A DNA stretch of 64,000 nt from Neurospora tetraspora (lineage: Eukaryota > Ascomycota > Sordariomycetes > Sordariales > Sordariaceae). The DNA lies in assembly GCF_033439725.1 (NCBI RefSeq), contig NW_026944389.1, forward strand, positions 2,914,001 to 2,978,000. Reading direction: 5' to 3'. Position numbers and translations under genes: made by a program. Below are positions 41,532-52,919 of this stretch, piece by piece (positions within the stretch are counted from its first letter, which is position 1; the number at the start of each line of letters is the position of its first letter). Under the pieces are notes generated by a model that worked only from the letters and a program-made list of their open reading frames with translations, made no database searches and was not told the DNA's origin.

Positions 41532-44270
41532 TCAAACAAGCAAAACTTCTTCCCTGGTCGACCTTTCTATCCAACTTGGCACCAAAAGATAACCCAAGCC
41601 AACCCTGCGATATGCATTCGGTGAGCCGTCCTCTGTTGAGCTGACGATCAACGACAGCCACTTGTATCTCTCCTCTGATCCGTTCTTTTCCGCTGCCCTC
41701 TTTCGCGCGTTATTGAACTTGCGTTCATATGTCATCATCACATTCGTCGTTGTGACTCGCCAAAGCGGAAGGAAATACAGAGGCCCTGGAGCAACGCCGC
41801 CATCGTCAAAAAAGCACCATCCCATAAAGCTGCCCTTGTCCATGGAGTTTGCAATTGTGACGGGCTGGCCGTTGGCGTAATCCAACGTTGTATCATCAGC
41901 TGGGCACGTGTCTTGGCCACGGAGACGACCGCACCACTTCCAGCAACGATCGATGTACTCCCTTTGCAGACGACTAAGCGCATGCCACCTCTCGCTGACG
42001 CTTTCATCACGAATCCTTCGATACTCGTTCCCATTGACACAAAGGTCACAATCATGTCTGGCAGCTCCCGCCCTGAAAGGGATGAGCATGGCTTCCAACA
42101 AGAGGGCACCCGGCGGCGTCATAGCCTGGCTCTCCTCCTCGGTAAAAGGAGCAATCAGCCTGCAAGCGCTGTTATCCGCATCATCCCCCACCCACGTCCC
42201 ATCATTAAGCCCATCCATTCCATGCAGCGATCCCGGCTCATGCGAGCTCCTGCCTAGGTCAAACTCGACAGCTCCCGTCGTGGACGCCCACGACCAAGTG
42301 GGATATGGGCTCCCGGGAATGTCTCGACACACTCGCCCGTTGCGCGGGAACCAGCACAGAAACGCCGGGAAAAGATTCAGCCAGACCCCGTTGGAGTACG
42401 ACCCATACCTCCATCGCTTCTTCCTGCAAAACGCCGCCGCGATCCCCTGCAGCGCAGCCAGCTTGTCAGACTTGTACGTCAGATTCCGCGACGTGTACTC
42501 CTGCACCACGTCGACCCAGCCCGTGAGCTCGCGCGGGTTGGCGGGCGAGATGTCGTACCCGACCTCGGTCTTGGCCCGGCGCTGCAGCCGGCTGCCGACG
42601 CCGCCGCCGTACTGGTCCCAGGGCAACGAGGGGCAGCGGCAGGCGATGCCGAAGGCGGTGAAGGAGACGAGACGGCGCGAGAGCATGGATTCTTGGAGGG
42701 TCCAGCAGCGGGAGTTGAGGGGCGCGTGCGAGCGATCGATACCCTTGACGATATCATGTCTGATGGTGTTGTCCAAGAGGATCAAGGAACTTTTGGTGCA
42801 TGTGCTATCTCCTTCTTTTGCTTCTCTTCCCTCCTCCCCGTCCGCGTGGAAGGGCAACTGGACCATTTGCTTGGAGAGCTCGGCCATCCTTCGCACGTGG
42901 AAAAGTCCTTGAGAAGAGTCCTCTGCTGCATCGGCGCAGATTGTAAACAGCGCCTGCTCGTAAATGCAGTGCATAATGGCACCCGCCTTCTTCCAATCCT
43001 CCTTGTCGTCTTGAACGATGCATAGGGAGTCAATCCAGAGGTAAGAAACGCCCAGAAGGGCGCAGACCATGGTTGCATCCTGGAACGTCGGTGGTAGAGA
43101 AGTGAAGGGGATCTCGCGCTTGTGCTTCTTTAGATTGGCCTTGATCGTGCAAAGTGGTCTTTTCTCTGGGGGTCCCCAGCAGTGGCTCAGGGCAACGTAC
43201 TGGTCCACGTATAACCTTCCTTCAAGGGTGGTTTCGACGAGTTTGATCGTCGGTGGTGGACTATTATCGGTTAATGTGTTTCTTGCCAGTGTTATCTTGA
43301 GAAGTCTGGTGGGCGGATGGGCTCGTTCAGGGGATGCAGAGGTAATAATATCTCTTGCCTCCCTACAAGCCTTCTTCCTCTGGGGACTGATTTTGTTTTG
43401 CCTTCTTGCCCCACCGCAGCAGGGCGAGATCAAAGCAGTCGGCGGCCCCCACCAGTCTTCTTCGTCACTCTTGGCTAGTAGGGTATCCGTAACGGTCTCT
43501 GCCTTGTTGAGAGTATCTCCGGCATATGCCTTCGCACACTCTGCATGCTTTTCCAGACAGTCTCGGAGCCATCCTTGGATAAAAGGAGCTGCGATAGGTG
43601 CAGTCACATTGATTTTCCGTGCGAACGCCTCTACCATCGGTATGTACTCATGTCCGAAAATCCCGGACTTTTCTGCCGGACTGCCTGTAGATTTTAAGCG
43701 CGTATTGTAGACATTATGTAGAGAGGTCAGCGTACCTTGCATTGTGCCAATCTGTATCGTGCCATCGTTGACTGTCGTCCATGCTTTGAATCTGAAGCCA
43801 CGCTTGGTATTCGGATCGAAAGCGCCCAAGGTCACGCAGATATACTGCGCCTGACCAGCCTCGCCCTCAGCGAAGAGGCCAATGTAGTGATGAGAGTCAT
43901 TGCATTCCTCTACTGACTGAATCTTGGGATCCACGACGACGCTGTATTATGGTTGGTAAGTTGTGTCAGTCAGTCGTAAAAGGTGCAGGGCTGTGATTAG
44001 AGTATGGAGACATATCAAGACTAAGAGAGCTTTCCAGGCCTGGCTTTTGTGAGACACTTACGCATTGCAGGTCAGATTCCTGTAGACCATTTCACACAAA
44101 GAGCAAGAATCTTTCTGTCGGCTTAGTCCCGCCATCGTGCATCGCCGCCATAGTTGAGATTCTTTGGGCATCACCATAGATGAGTAGTCGACCAATGAAG
44201 GGTCGTCCGGGGAACAACGTGGCAGGTCCTGAACTCTCAGCTGCTGACATGATTGACACAGTTGACTCAT
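41532..44270 (-). CDS. HET-domain protein (heterokaryon incompatibility type)
   Basis: Exon 1 (44,270-44,062) starts MSQLCQSCQQLRVQDLPRC and ends with CSLCEMVYRN; the two CxxC pairs form the usual metal-binding-like N-terminus of this HET subgroup. A 120-base intron joins to exon 2 (43,941-41,532) giving AVVVDPKIQSVEE. The HET domain reads YVALSHCWGPPEKRPLCTIK, IPFTSLPPTFQDATMVCALL, VSYLWIDSLCIVQDDKEDWK and AGAIMHCIYEQALFTICAD. It is followed by R-C-W-T-L-Q-E-S-M-L-S-R-R and YPTWSWASTTG, both family landmarks. Total length is about 870 residues, normal for stand-alone HET proteins. These act in allorecognition cell death after hyphal fusion. No NACHT or repeat domain is attached. The gene appears intact. 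Confidence 0.9.
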
Positions 44271-44586
44271 TGTAGAGCACCTGTCTCTACGACTCGAGCA
44301 GTGAGCGGGCTGACGATGGATATCAAAAAGGTTTAGCTCAATGCCAGAAGCTTTCAAGAGAGCCCAACTTGATGTTTAAGGGGAAGCCACTTACGCACAG
44401 GCCACGTTATTCTCCCCATTGAGCTTGTTGTAAATCGCCCCCGTTCTTCCTATTGGATGTCTGGTACCGGAATGGCTGGATTTCTGGTATCTGACAGCCT
44501 AGCCCAAATTAGCTAGTCTGTCATAGAGGTTGCCAGCCAGGTTCCAAACTGGGCTCCAAACTGGGCCTTAAGCTCTGCGTTAAACC

Positions 44587-44623
44587 GCCGGACCTGCTTT
44601 AGCCAGGGGAAATACTTGCGAGA
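44587..44623 (+). repeat. 37-bp direct repeat, right copy
   Basis: Perfect second copy of 41,454-41,490, lying about 320 bases upstream of the HET gene start. Confidence 0.9.
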
Positions 44624-45057
44624 TTATCCACACCTTTTGTCTTGATGTTGATCCCCCAGATTCTGGTTGTTGCCGCGGGCCATCACAAGTGCAGCCTCTA
44701 GCCCTCCATGCCGTGCCCTTGGGACCTTGGCCACACACCACTGATGGAGAGGTCACGCTTCAGCCGAGACTCGGAGAGGCCCAGCCTCAACTGACAGCCG
44801 CCTGTGACTGCGTTGTTGTCTCGTGGCTCCGTTATTCCCATAGACCGTACTTTATCCAGCCCGTCTATAATGACGAGGCACTTACATTATAGTCCCTCTT
44901 CTGAGGAGAAACTAAAACTTTGCGGACACTGTTGTGAGCATTTTACCACTGGCGTTCGGAACCGTCACCGTTACCTTGGGCAGACCTTCCGAAGAGACGT
45001 GTTTTTTTTTTATCGCTGTCCCTTTATAGGACATAGTTTTGCGCATAAGTAATCATC
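44624..45057. other. Intergenic, no supported gene
   Basis: No conserved frame. A T10 run lies near 45,002-45,011, shortly upstream of the truncated 5S copy. Confidence 0.5.
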
Positions 45058-45120
45058 ACATACGGCCATAAATGGTGGAAAACTCGGGATCCCGTCCGCT
45101 CTCCCATAGATAAGCCACCT
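45058..45120 (+). pseudogene. Truncated 5S rRNA copy
   Basis: Starting ACATACGGCCATA, this stretch matches the 5' half of the 5S gene at 56,223 almost perfectly through AACTCGGGATCCCGTCCGCT and CTCCCATAGATAAGCCA, then diverges completely. The internal control region's 3' part and the 3' half of the RNA are missing, so it cannot yield a 5S rRNA. Confidence 0.85.
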
Positions 45121-45249
45121 GCCACCGGGCATCTCGAGGCTAATGCCAGGCGTTGAGGCTCTGCTGAGCCTTGCGACCCTGACCCTGGACTGTGGGCGAT
45201 GTCCGTGTGACATCACAAGAGAAAGGAATTGAGAAAGACATGGAATACA

Positions 45250-46215
45250 TTATATGTCTTGCGAGAAACCAATAAACCAAACCAGTCCTGATACGCTGCC
45301 GATGGATATCATCCGTCCCTGGAGGTCATAACTAGACGGTCGGTAATTCGGTGGCAGCCAGAGTACGTTCTGGCCGTTGCCAGTAATCCAAGACCTATCC
45401 TGTCCCAAGCCATAGCTATGGCTCTTTAGATTATCTAGTACAACTTGGCTTTCGGTAGTTTCTGTATCTATTTTGATACGTCCAACGTTGGTACGTAGGT
45501 AGCGATTAGTATCGTCAAATGATAAATGGGTCTTTGTAGTACGAGTATTAATCGTTTGGAGGCAGTTCCCCGATATCGGATCCCAGATCTTGATCGTGTC
45601 ATTCCACGAACCGGACGCAAGCCGCTGGCCATCAGGCGAGAATGCCACTGAGAAAACGGGGCCGCTATGGCCTTCTAGGGTCTGGAGGCAGCTCCCCGAC
45701 GCCGGATTCCAGATATTGATCGTTTGGTCCAACGAACCGGACTGCTCCTCGTCCTGCTCCTCATCCTGCTCCTCATCCTGCTCCTCGTCCTCCTCCTCGT
45801 CCTGCTCTTCGTTTTCTTCATAGTCCCTCCCTTTAGTATCGTTATTGCCGACAGCATTGCTAATATTTCGAGACTGACCAAAATTCTGCCTTTTGCTGTG
45901 TAGTAGAAGGGTGAAGTTTGATTTCCGTTTCTTGGTGGGGGGCCCATGGGAAAGCTTTTTGAGGTTGCCATGGGACAGACCGTAGAACCCGTCTTCTGGA
46001 CAAACAACCCATCCACGTGGAATTGCTTCTTCACTAAGCAAAGTGAAATTGGTTGCTATAGCAAGAGACGGGGTTTGATTGATAACTGCGTGATATTGGC
46101 GTGGTCGTGTTATAACTAGGTCGCCGGGGCCAGCGCGAATAATATCGAACTTGATTCCTTCTTCGAGTAGCCCCGACGATCTGCAGCCAGAAAGTCCTTT
46201 TTGGATTGCGGATGA
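45250..46215 (-). pseudogene. JmjC-fragment / acidic repeat / WD40 chimera
   Basis: On the minus strand one frame runs from about 46,215 to 45,250 without an ATG at its head. It opens with sequence like the end of a JmjC domain: FDIIRAGPGDLVITRPRQYH, then AVINQTPSLAIATNF. The motif R-x-YHAxxN supplies the third iron ligand in JmjC oxygenases. A linker with TKKRKS leads to an acidic run (EEQDEEEDEEQDEEQDEEQ) encoded by a GAGCAGGAT-type tandem array. Then come two WD40 units (TLEGHSGPVFSVAFSPDGQR, LASGSWNDTIKIWD) and the HET-E-type tail NVLWLPPNYRPSS. The WD40 part resembles the last units of the HNWD receptor at 49 kb. The N-terminal exons were not found; a possible intron with TACTAACC branch site lies just upstream (46,215-46,280). 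It may be a fusion gene or a broken recombinant. Confidence 0.55.
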
Positions 46216-46902
46216 GACAGGTGAACGGGGTTAGTATGATCCATTGAGGCTGGTGCTGAATTCAGGTCTCTTGGATGTCGTGTATATAGCTTCGTTTCCA
46301 AAATGTCAAAGAATCTGTCGACTATAGGTACGTGATCGGGATTGAATTCGGGTCCAAAAGTCGGAAGAGGAGAACGAATGTACGTAGAGTGGTGTGATGT
46401 CCGTTCCTATGAGGGTCTTGAAGAGTTGACAACTGGCATGTCCAAGTCTGATGATGCAAGGATAGGATATGAATACGAGAATAAGGCAACCGAAAATCGG
46501 GGGATGTCCTGAACTTTTATCTTGGAACACAATCCATGAAGAAACTCTCTTCACCTATCACTCCATATTAGATGAAGTACGACGTCTTCGACTATGGTGG
46601 ATTGGCATCTAAAAAGCCCTTTCGGTTATCCATACCGTGCCACGGCTATCATCTGCGGTGGTTGTCATGCAGACGCTCGCAGATATTGGATGGTTGCGCT
46701 ATTAGGAGAGACATGAAGAACAAGTTGCATTGGCGTCGACACAATTTGGGATATGGATCTGACGACAAGCATCCTGCTGCCTTGTCTGGGTGATCTGGGT
46801 TTCTCTCTCCTTTCTTTTCATTCGGAAGACACCTTCTCCGGCGACTTACTATCCTTGACAATCACCCGTAACCATCTCGGGGAAGGCTCTCGATTTGGAG
46901 GA
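46216..46902. other. No supported gene; possible 5' part of the chimera
   Basis: Could contain upstream exons of the JmjC-like gene, but I could not link any frame with confidence. Confidence 0.35.
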
Positions 46903-47175
46903 TGTGACGAACCGTTACAAGCACAGGAGTATATCGCTGGGAAATAAGAATAACGGTAGTAGTAGCCAAAAGGTACTGGTCGATTGTATCAGTTGGTTGC
47001 TTGCTGAAGAGCCAGTATCTAAAGAGGCCTGGGAAGGCCGTTTTTATATACCGGCCTTCATGGACCCGATATACTGGACCCGTGGACCCGAACTTTCGTC
47101 TCGGGTCCAACCTGATTGGTCTGTTGGTTCTATTTGGTTTAGCTTACATAAGTGATCCCTGATTGGATCGTAACA
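46903..47175 (-). mobile_element. Solo LTR (Gypsy family of this window)
   Basis: 273 bases, ends TGTGACGAACC and GGATCGTAACA, flanked by a perfect 5-base target duplication GAGGA (46,898-46,902 and 47,176-47,180). In element orientation it contains a TATATAAA promoter-like box and GGACCCG/CGGGTCC palindromes. No gene is visibly interrupted. Confidence 0.9.
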
Positions 47176-47206
47176 GAGGACTGATTGGCCTCAAACTGGT
47201 CTTCGT

Positions 47207-47510
47207 TTGTAATTACTGACAATGACTAGGGTTTATTACGCCACGAAAGCCTCTTTTCTGTCTCTCTCTGTCTATTCTTATGCCTCTATCCGTCTCCTTC
47301 GAGCTCCCAAAGACTGGAAGAGATAAAAGGGCAACCCCCTACGGCACCTGTCCGCTCAAAGCCTCCCGAACCTTACCCTTGCATCCTGCCTTCAACCCCC
47401 TATCTTTTTCCTCCCTCTTCCTCCCTCTTCCTCTAACTTGCTCTTCCTCTCTCTATCTTCCCTCATCTATTTTCATGGCACCTCGTCAGCTGGCCTGTAT
47501 GTATAAACTG
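47207..47510 (+). repeat. Dispersed repeat, copy B
   Basis: 304 bases matching 13,673-14,025 in inverted orientation. It starts TTTGTAATTACTGACAATGA, contains GACTGGAAGAGATAAAAGGG and a CT-rich core, and ends in CAGCTGGCCTGTATGTATAA. It lies 27 bases beyond the target duplication of the solo LTR. Confidence 0.75.
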
Positions 47511-49096
47511 CGGAATCAAATTAGTCAACTGGATTCAATCCCAACCAGGTACCGCAGCCTATTGGAGCATCGTCTGGTTATTTCGTGTAGTGAATTCAAG
47601 CGCCAGGACACGAGAGACTGACAGCCTCGCAAAGTCATTCGGCGTTGGTCCCGACTACTCCTTCTCCTCATTTTTACTGCCAATGCTCGCCAAAGCCAGA
47701 CAATGGCGGCTATCAAAAGCTTATTTCACTGCCTCAGAAAGGCGCAACACATTCTCTTCTCTCTCGTTGGATTTGGCGACGTCCTTTACATCAAGCCTGA
47801 TGTCAGCGTGCCACATCAACTTTTCGTCTTTCAAGGATCAAATGCAGCTTTGATGCTGCAATGGAGGACATGCCAAAAAGGCAACCAGAGGGTTCACTTC
47901 GGGTAGCGTTTGTTTTGATATCAAGGCTTCCAGCCTCGCTTCGAGCCAAGCCCCATGCAAGTATGCCAGGGGGCGGGGGTGCTGACACGGGCCCCCACCC
48001 AGGCTTAAAGCCATCCCACCATACCGTCCGTCCACTCAACCCCCAGCATATGGGGGTAGCGACGGTGAGGTGCTTGGCTTGAAGCCATGCTTGAAGTAGT
48101 TGTGATACGCGTGGTGGCCTCTGGGCTTCGCGTGCAGTATTAGTGTTCCTTGACATTGCTAGAGTATAACAGACGACAGGCTTGATCGGCCTAGTTCCTC
48201 AGGCATGCATTGGCGTCCTGTCGCTTGCACTCTTTTGATGTAAGAAGACGCATCGGACGCACAAGTATGAATTGGTTGTATTTCACACGTTGAACTTGTG
48301 AGCCATGGATGGGTACCTCATTCAAAGACTGATTTACGATTTTCCGCATCCGAAAGTGTCAGCGGGAGCATCGTGTCATCTCGTTCCTCTGTTGACGACA
48401 GCAGCATCTTCAACCGCACCTCAACTCGCAATGGCGCCAGATCTCGCTCTCCACAAGCGTGCTCTGATCCAAAGCATAATCGACTGTAAACTAAAGTTGA
48501 CAAGGATCCAAAAGATGACGACTCAGCAGAAATAGTCGGCTGTACTGCCCGCGCGATCCCCGTATCCGATTAAACCTGCTTCACTTCGGAACTATAACAA
48601 TACTACCAAACGGCAATCCCGCTTTGTTGGGGCGGCCTCGCGCACAAATAGGTTGACTCGGGGATTCGCGATATTGTGATGTTGGGGCTCGTACCCACTG
48701 GACTAGTCATTTGAGGAGTCGTCTAAATCTATTCCCCAAGCAGAGTGAAGGCAGATAGTGCGCGAGTGGCGATGTCTGTTCTTCGCGAAAGATGAGTCAC
48801 CGAGGAAACGTGTTCTCTTCGGTATTGATCGCTTGTCAACCCTCCTGACCGCCAGCACACATTCCATTCATCGCCACAGCATGTTCGCCCGCCGGGGTAT
48901 TGCACATCTGACTTCGGGAAGAGAATTGAATCTGACAATCCTGCCTGCTCGAAGCAGAGTACGTAAGTGACTTAACACCGATGGGAACCATTAGAATTTC
49001 TCCTATAAAATAACCTATCCTCCCTGACCCTTCTGGTGTCAAGCTAGGAAAAAGAAATGTAAAGGGTGAAAGAAAGAAATTTCAAGGATATTAACG
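47511..49096. other. Intergenic, one doubtful small frame
   Basis: A 76-codon ATG frame at 48,305-48,535 (MDGYLIQRLIYDFPHP, ending LKLTRIQKMTTQQK) has balanced composition but no recognisable family. It could be a small gene or exon. The rest shows nothing identifiable. Confidence 0.35.
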
Positions 49097-52000
49097 TCAA
49101 ACCAATCGTGAAAAGCTAATAGTGAAAACTCGTCCCGACGAACAGCCGACGGATACCATCAGCTCTTGGACGGCGGAACAGCTTGGGCGGTATTCTGGTG
49201 GTAACCAGAGTACATTTTTGCCATTGCAGGTAATCCACGACTCATCCCGTCCTACGCCATATCCTTGCGCTACTAGATCATTTAGCCGAATTGCGTTTTC
49301 CGTAGTAGCTGTAGCTACTTCGATGCGCCCAGCATCGGTCATAAGGTAACGGCCCGTAGGATCAAACAATGCATGCGCTACTGGTATACCGACATCAATA
49401 GTTACAAAGCATTGCCCTGACGCGGGATCCCAGATTTTGATTGTGTTATCGTAAGAGCCCGATGCGAGGCGCTGGCCGTCCGGCGAGAATGCAACCGACT
49501 CAACCCAGTTACTATAGCCTTCTAATGTCTGTAGGCATTGCCCTGATGCGGAATCCCAGATTTTGATTGTGTTATCGTATGAGCCCGATGCGAGACGCTG
49601 GCCGTCCAGCGAGAACGCAACCGACCGAACCGAGCTACCATGGCCTTCTAATGTCTGTAGGCATTGCCCTGACGCGGGATCCCAGATCTTGATCGTGTCA
49701 TCATAAGAGCCCGATGCGAGGCGCTGGCCGTCCGGCGAGAATGCAACCGACCGAACCGAGCTACCATGGCCTTCTAATACCTGTAGGCATTGCCCTGACG
49801 CGGGATCCCAGATCTTGATCGTGTTGTCGTAAGAGCCCGATGCGAGGCGGTGGCCGTCCGGCGAGAACGCAACCGACCGAACCGAGCTACCATGGCCTTC
49901 TAATGTCTGTAGGCATTGCCCTGACGCGGGATCCCAGATCTTGATCGTGTCATCATAAGAGCCCGATGCGAGGCGCTGGCCGTCCGGCGAGAATGCAACC
50001 GACCGAACCGAGCTACCATGGCCTTCTAATGTCTGTAGGCATTGCCCTGACGCGGGATCCCAGATCTTGATCGTATGATCGCTAGAGCCCGATGCGAGGC
50101 GGTGGCCGTCCGGCGAGAACGCAACCGACCGAACCCAGTCACCATGACCTTCTAATGTCTGCAGGCATGCATTCCATTCCATTTCTACAACTGGTTTCGT
50201 GCTAATCCAGTCCGGCTGCTCCGTCTTAAAATTTTGTTTTACTAAACTGCCTGTTGGTGCAAACACAAGGGCTGACGTGTACGCTTGAAGAGGGGCTTGC
50301 TCTATTATCGAACTGTAGGACAGAGCAAACCGGTAGGCATCTTGTACAAAGGCTGGTAACTGCCCTAGATCGCTATGGCCCTATTGTCTCTGTTAGTCCA
50401 ACTTTCCTGTATTTTCTGTTTTTGTACTTACTAGCAGACCCTCGAGCTGTCTTATGGCGATGATACCCTCCGACATGGCTCGGAGTAGGCTGAGAGCTTC
50501 AAGCCAGTAAAGGTACTTCTTCGCGAGGAATCCATGGACGGCCTCACCGTCGTGTAGGAAAGCGTCCCGGTTCCCATTGGTGCCAGAAACAAATTCAGAA
50601 AGGTGGCTGACCCAATAAACGCATGAGTACCGCACTGTGGCCAGTGGGTCTGAAGGTGGCTTTCGAACCTCGTGGATTGGGAATCCGGGTGCCTCTAAGC
50701 CATACATGTCGCGTCGCAAGACCGTAGACATCGCATTGAGCGACTTTGAGAATATGATGTGGTCTACATCTTGTGTTCCCAAGGGGAAGACCCAGTTGAA
50801 AGCGTTGCGGGAGACTTGGTGCGCGGCCTTGCCCAATAGAAAGTCCTTGGCGGATTGGTGGACGAAATAAACAGTCTGGTCTCGTAGAGTCAAAAACGAG
50901 CCGCAAAGCCCTATAAGCTCTTCCAGGGACTGCGGATCATCTGAGATATCGTCTGACATCTCGACGAGAGTGGTCAGTTCTTGAAGGCTGATGGGTCGGC
51001 GAACAATAGAGGAGACGGCAAGAATTTGCCTGCACAGATCCGCATAATCGGACTGAATAATCTGCTCCATCATCCGCGCATACAGGGAATCCAACCCGGG
51101 GGGGAATGCCCGTAACTTTGTTAGTGTCTGCCACCTCCGAACGCTTGGGTCCGCAAGTACTTGGCAGACCAAGGCCACCCAGAGAAAAGTCCCATTCGCG
51201 TTAGAGGAGAGATAGTCATGTACAACCGTCTGCATTGCGCTGTCGTACTGTTTCCGCCGCGACAAGTGAAGGACTTTGTGGCGGATATATGCACTGACGG
51301 CAGTGGTGACGGATTCGGCGTTTAGCTCGAGGCTGAGTCTGGACTGCTGCGCGACCATTGCCAACTGTTCTTCGATCTGCACCCAGTTGCGACTAGATAC
51401 AAGCCACTTGACACGAGCAGACACAGATGATATCTGGACGATCAATTTGAGAAGCTGCGGTTGGTCTGTCACACATTCGTCCAGAGCATCAATCACCAGA
51501 TAAGTGACCTTCAAATTCGGGTCTTCTAACATCTCGCATAAAACCTTATGACAGGACGATCCATGCCATTGCGTCATCGGAGGGGTATGTGTTCTCCGGT
51601 AGATGTGAGAGCAGGCGTGGTTGCCGGTGGGCAAGTAGATAGATTAAGCCTCGTAGCACGGCAGTTGCGTTATTGATGCGCGAGTCGGCAGCTTGGCAGA
51701 AGAAATACGCCAAGTTGCCGCCGTCAGCGATAACACGTCGCTCTAGCTCGTCGATGATACCGCATAGCAACATAGTCTTGCCTTTGCCTGGATCTCCCTT
51801 AATCCAGAGCAGGCGACTCTCCCGCAGCTGGCGCCATCGGTTGAAGTCGGGGTTGTCGAAGACCCAGCGGTAAGCATCAGCCAGCAGACCACCCTTCGCC
51901 AGCTCAATCCGCTCCTTTTCGACGTGCGGGTCGCGCGGGTCTGTGGGCCACAATTTTGCTAGATAGAGGTAATCCTCGTGAACCTTGTCCTGCAGCCGCT

Positions 52001-52691
52001 TCAATGCTTTCTGCCTTCCTTCGCCGTAGAGAACCGGCATGTGCACATCGAAGATGCCGAATAGAGAGTACACCTTGTCTTCCTCGTATTTTGTGTCACG
52101 CTTCTCGATCCATCGCATCCGTTCAGCGACGCTAAAATCAGATAGAGGGACACCTTGGAAGGCTTTTCGCGGAATTCCGGTTATATCGTGGATTTCTTGT
52201 TCCAGAGATTCCTTATCTCCCAGGCGCTCGCCCTCTTTAGAGATGAATTCGACGATCGTTGGGGCAATGAGCTCTTGGAGGGTCCATCCTCGGGAAAACC
52301 ATCTACTCTCTCGAAAGGCCGGTTGCCAACCGGAGCCGTCGCCGTGCTGATGGGTTGAGACGTCTGCTAGGTACACGTAACATTTCACCGCGCTGCGGTA
52401 CCAATGGAACATGGAGTTGAGAGCGTGCTGAAGCTCGGCGCTGTCAGACTTGTCGATGCAGCATGTGTCGACCCAGAAGAATTTCAACCCATCGCGCCAG
52501 GCTTGGTCTCCGCAAAAACGAATCTTGGCGTAGCTTGCTTTGTTCTTGCCTGTACCGTCCGTCATATCTCTGAAGAGGACCTCTTCGGGACCCCATGTGT
52601 GTGAAAGTATCGCATACGGTGGAATCTTGTTGCTGGGGAGGTCCTCCGTCAGACGGACCCCGCCGGTATCGTCACGCTCTAGGAGTCGCAT
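49097..52691 (-). pseudogene. HNWD receptor (HET-NACHT-WD40, HET-E-like), with one frame break
   Basis: The ATG at 52,691 opens MRLLERDDTGGVRLTEDLPS, then a HET domain (PYAILSHTWGPEEVLFRDM, KFFWVDTCCIDKSDSAELQ, WFSRGWTLQELIAP, KVYSLFGIFDVHMPVLYGEG). The NACHT motor follows: Walker A LWIKGDPGKGKTMLL and Walker B-like VTYLVIDALDEC. The frame changes once near 51,545-51,580, between those two motifs. The next part carries FVHQSAKDFLLG and KYLYWLEALSLLRAM. An intron (50,381-50,432) leads to the WD40 exon with six nearly identical 42-residue units, SVAFSPDGQRLASGSYDNTI plus KIWDPASGQCLQTLEGHG, and a degenerate seventh. This is the order of Podospora HET-E/HET-D/HET-R, STAND receptors controlling incompatibility, with the repeats as ligand sensor. 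The frame break may be a real null allele or a sequencing error. Confidence 0.85.
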
Positions 52692-52919
52692 TGTAGAGTC
52701 CGTCAGGCTCAGCTCCCTCGGCAGCTAATCATACAAATGTTCGATGGTGGGAAAAGGCTCGCAGGCTTCGCGAGCGGACGGCTTATGTTCGCGGGACTGT
52801 AGGTATAGTAAATTAGTAATTGAAACTGGGGGAGTTGCTCGATAGACGAGAACTATTTACTATAAGTAAATGACAAAATTCGTAGCGTATATCTTGGGGG
52901 GTTTGATTGGGAGCCTTAA
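52692..52919. promoter_or_regulatory. Upstream region of HNWD receptor
   Basis: Short AT-richer stretch directly upstream of the receptor start, bounded on the far side by a dispersed repeat at 52,920. The promoter is presumably here; no specific element was identified. Confidence 0.35.

Noticed and set aside
41908-42912. 334-codon plus-strand frame
   Set aside because: Lies antisense within the HET gene exon, has no family resemblance and shows the composition expected from a GC-rich coding shadow.
48305-48535. Small ATG frame of 76 codons as a gene
   Set aside because: No homologue recognised and no splice or promoter support; kept only as a note in the intergenic entry.
49400-50170. Regular 126-base repeats resembling a satellite array
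   Set aside because: They encode WD40 units of the HNWD receptor in frame.
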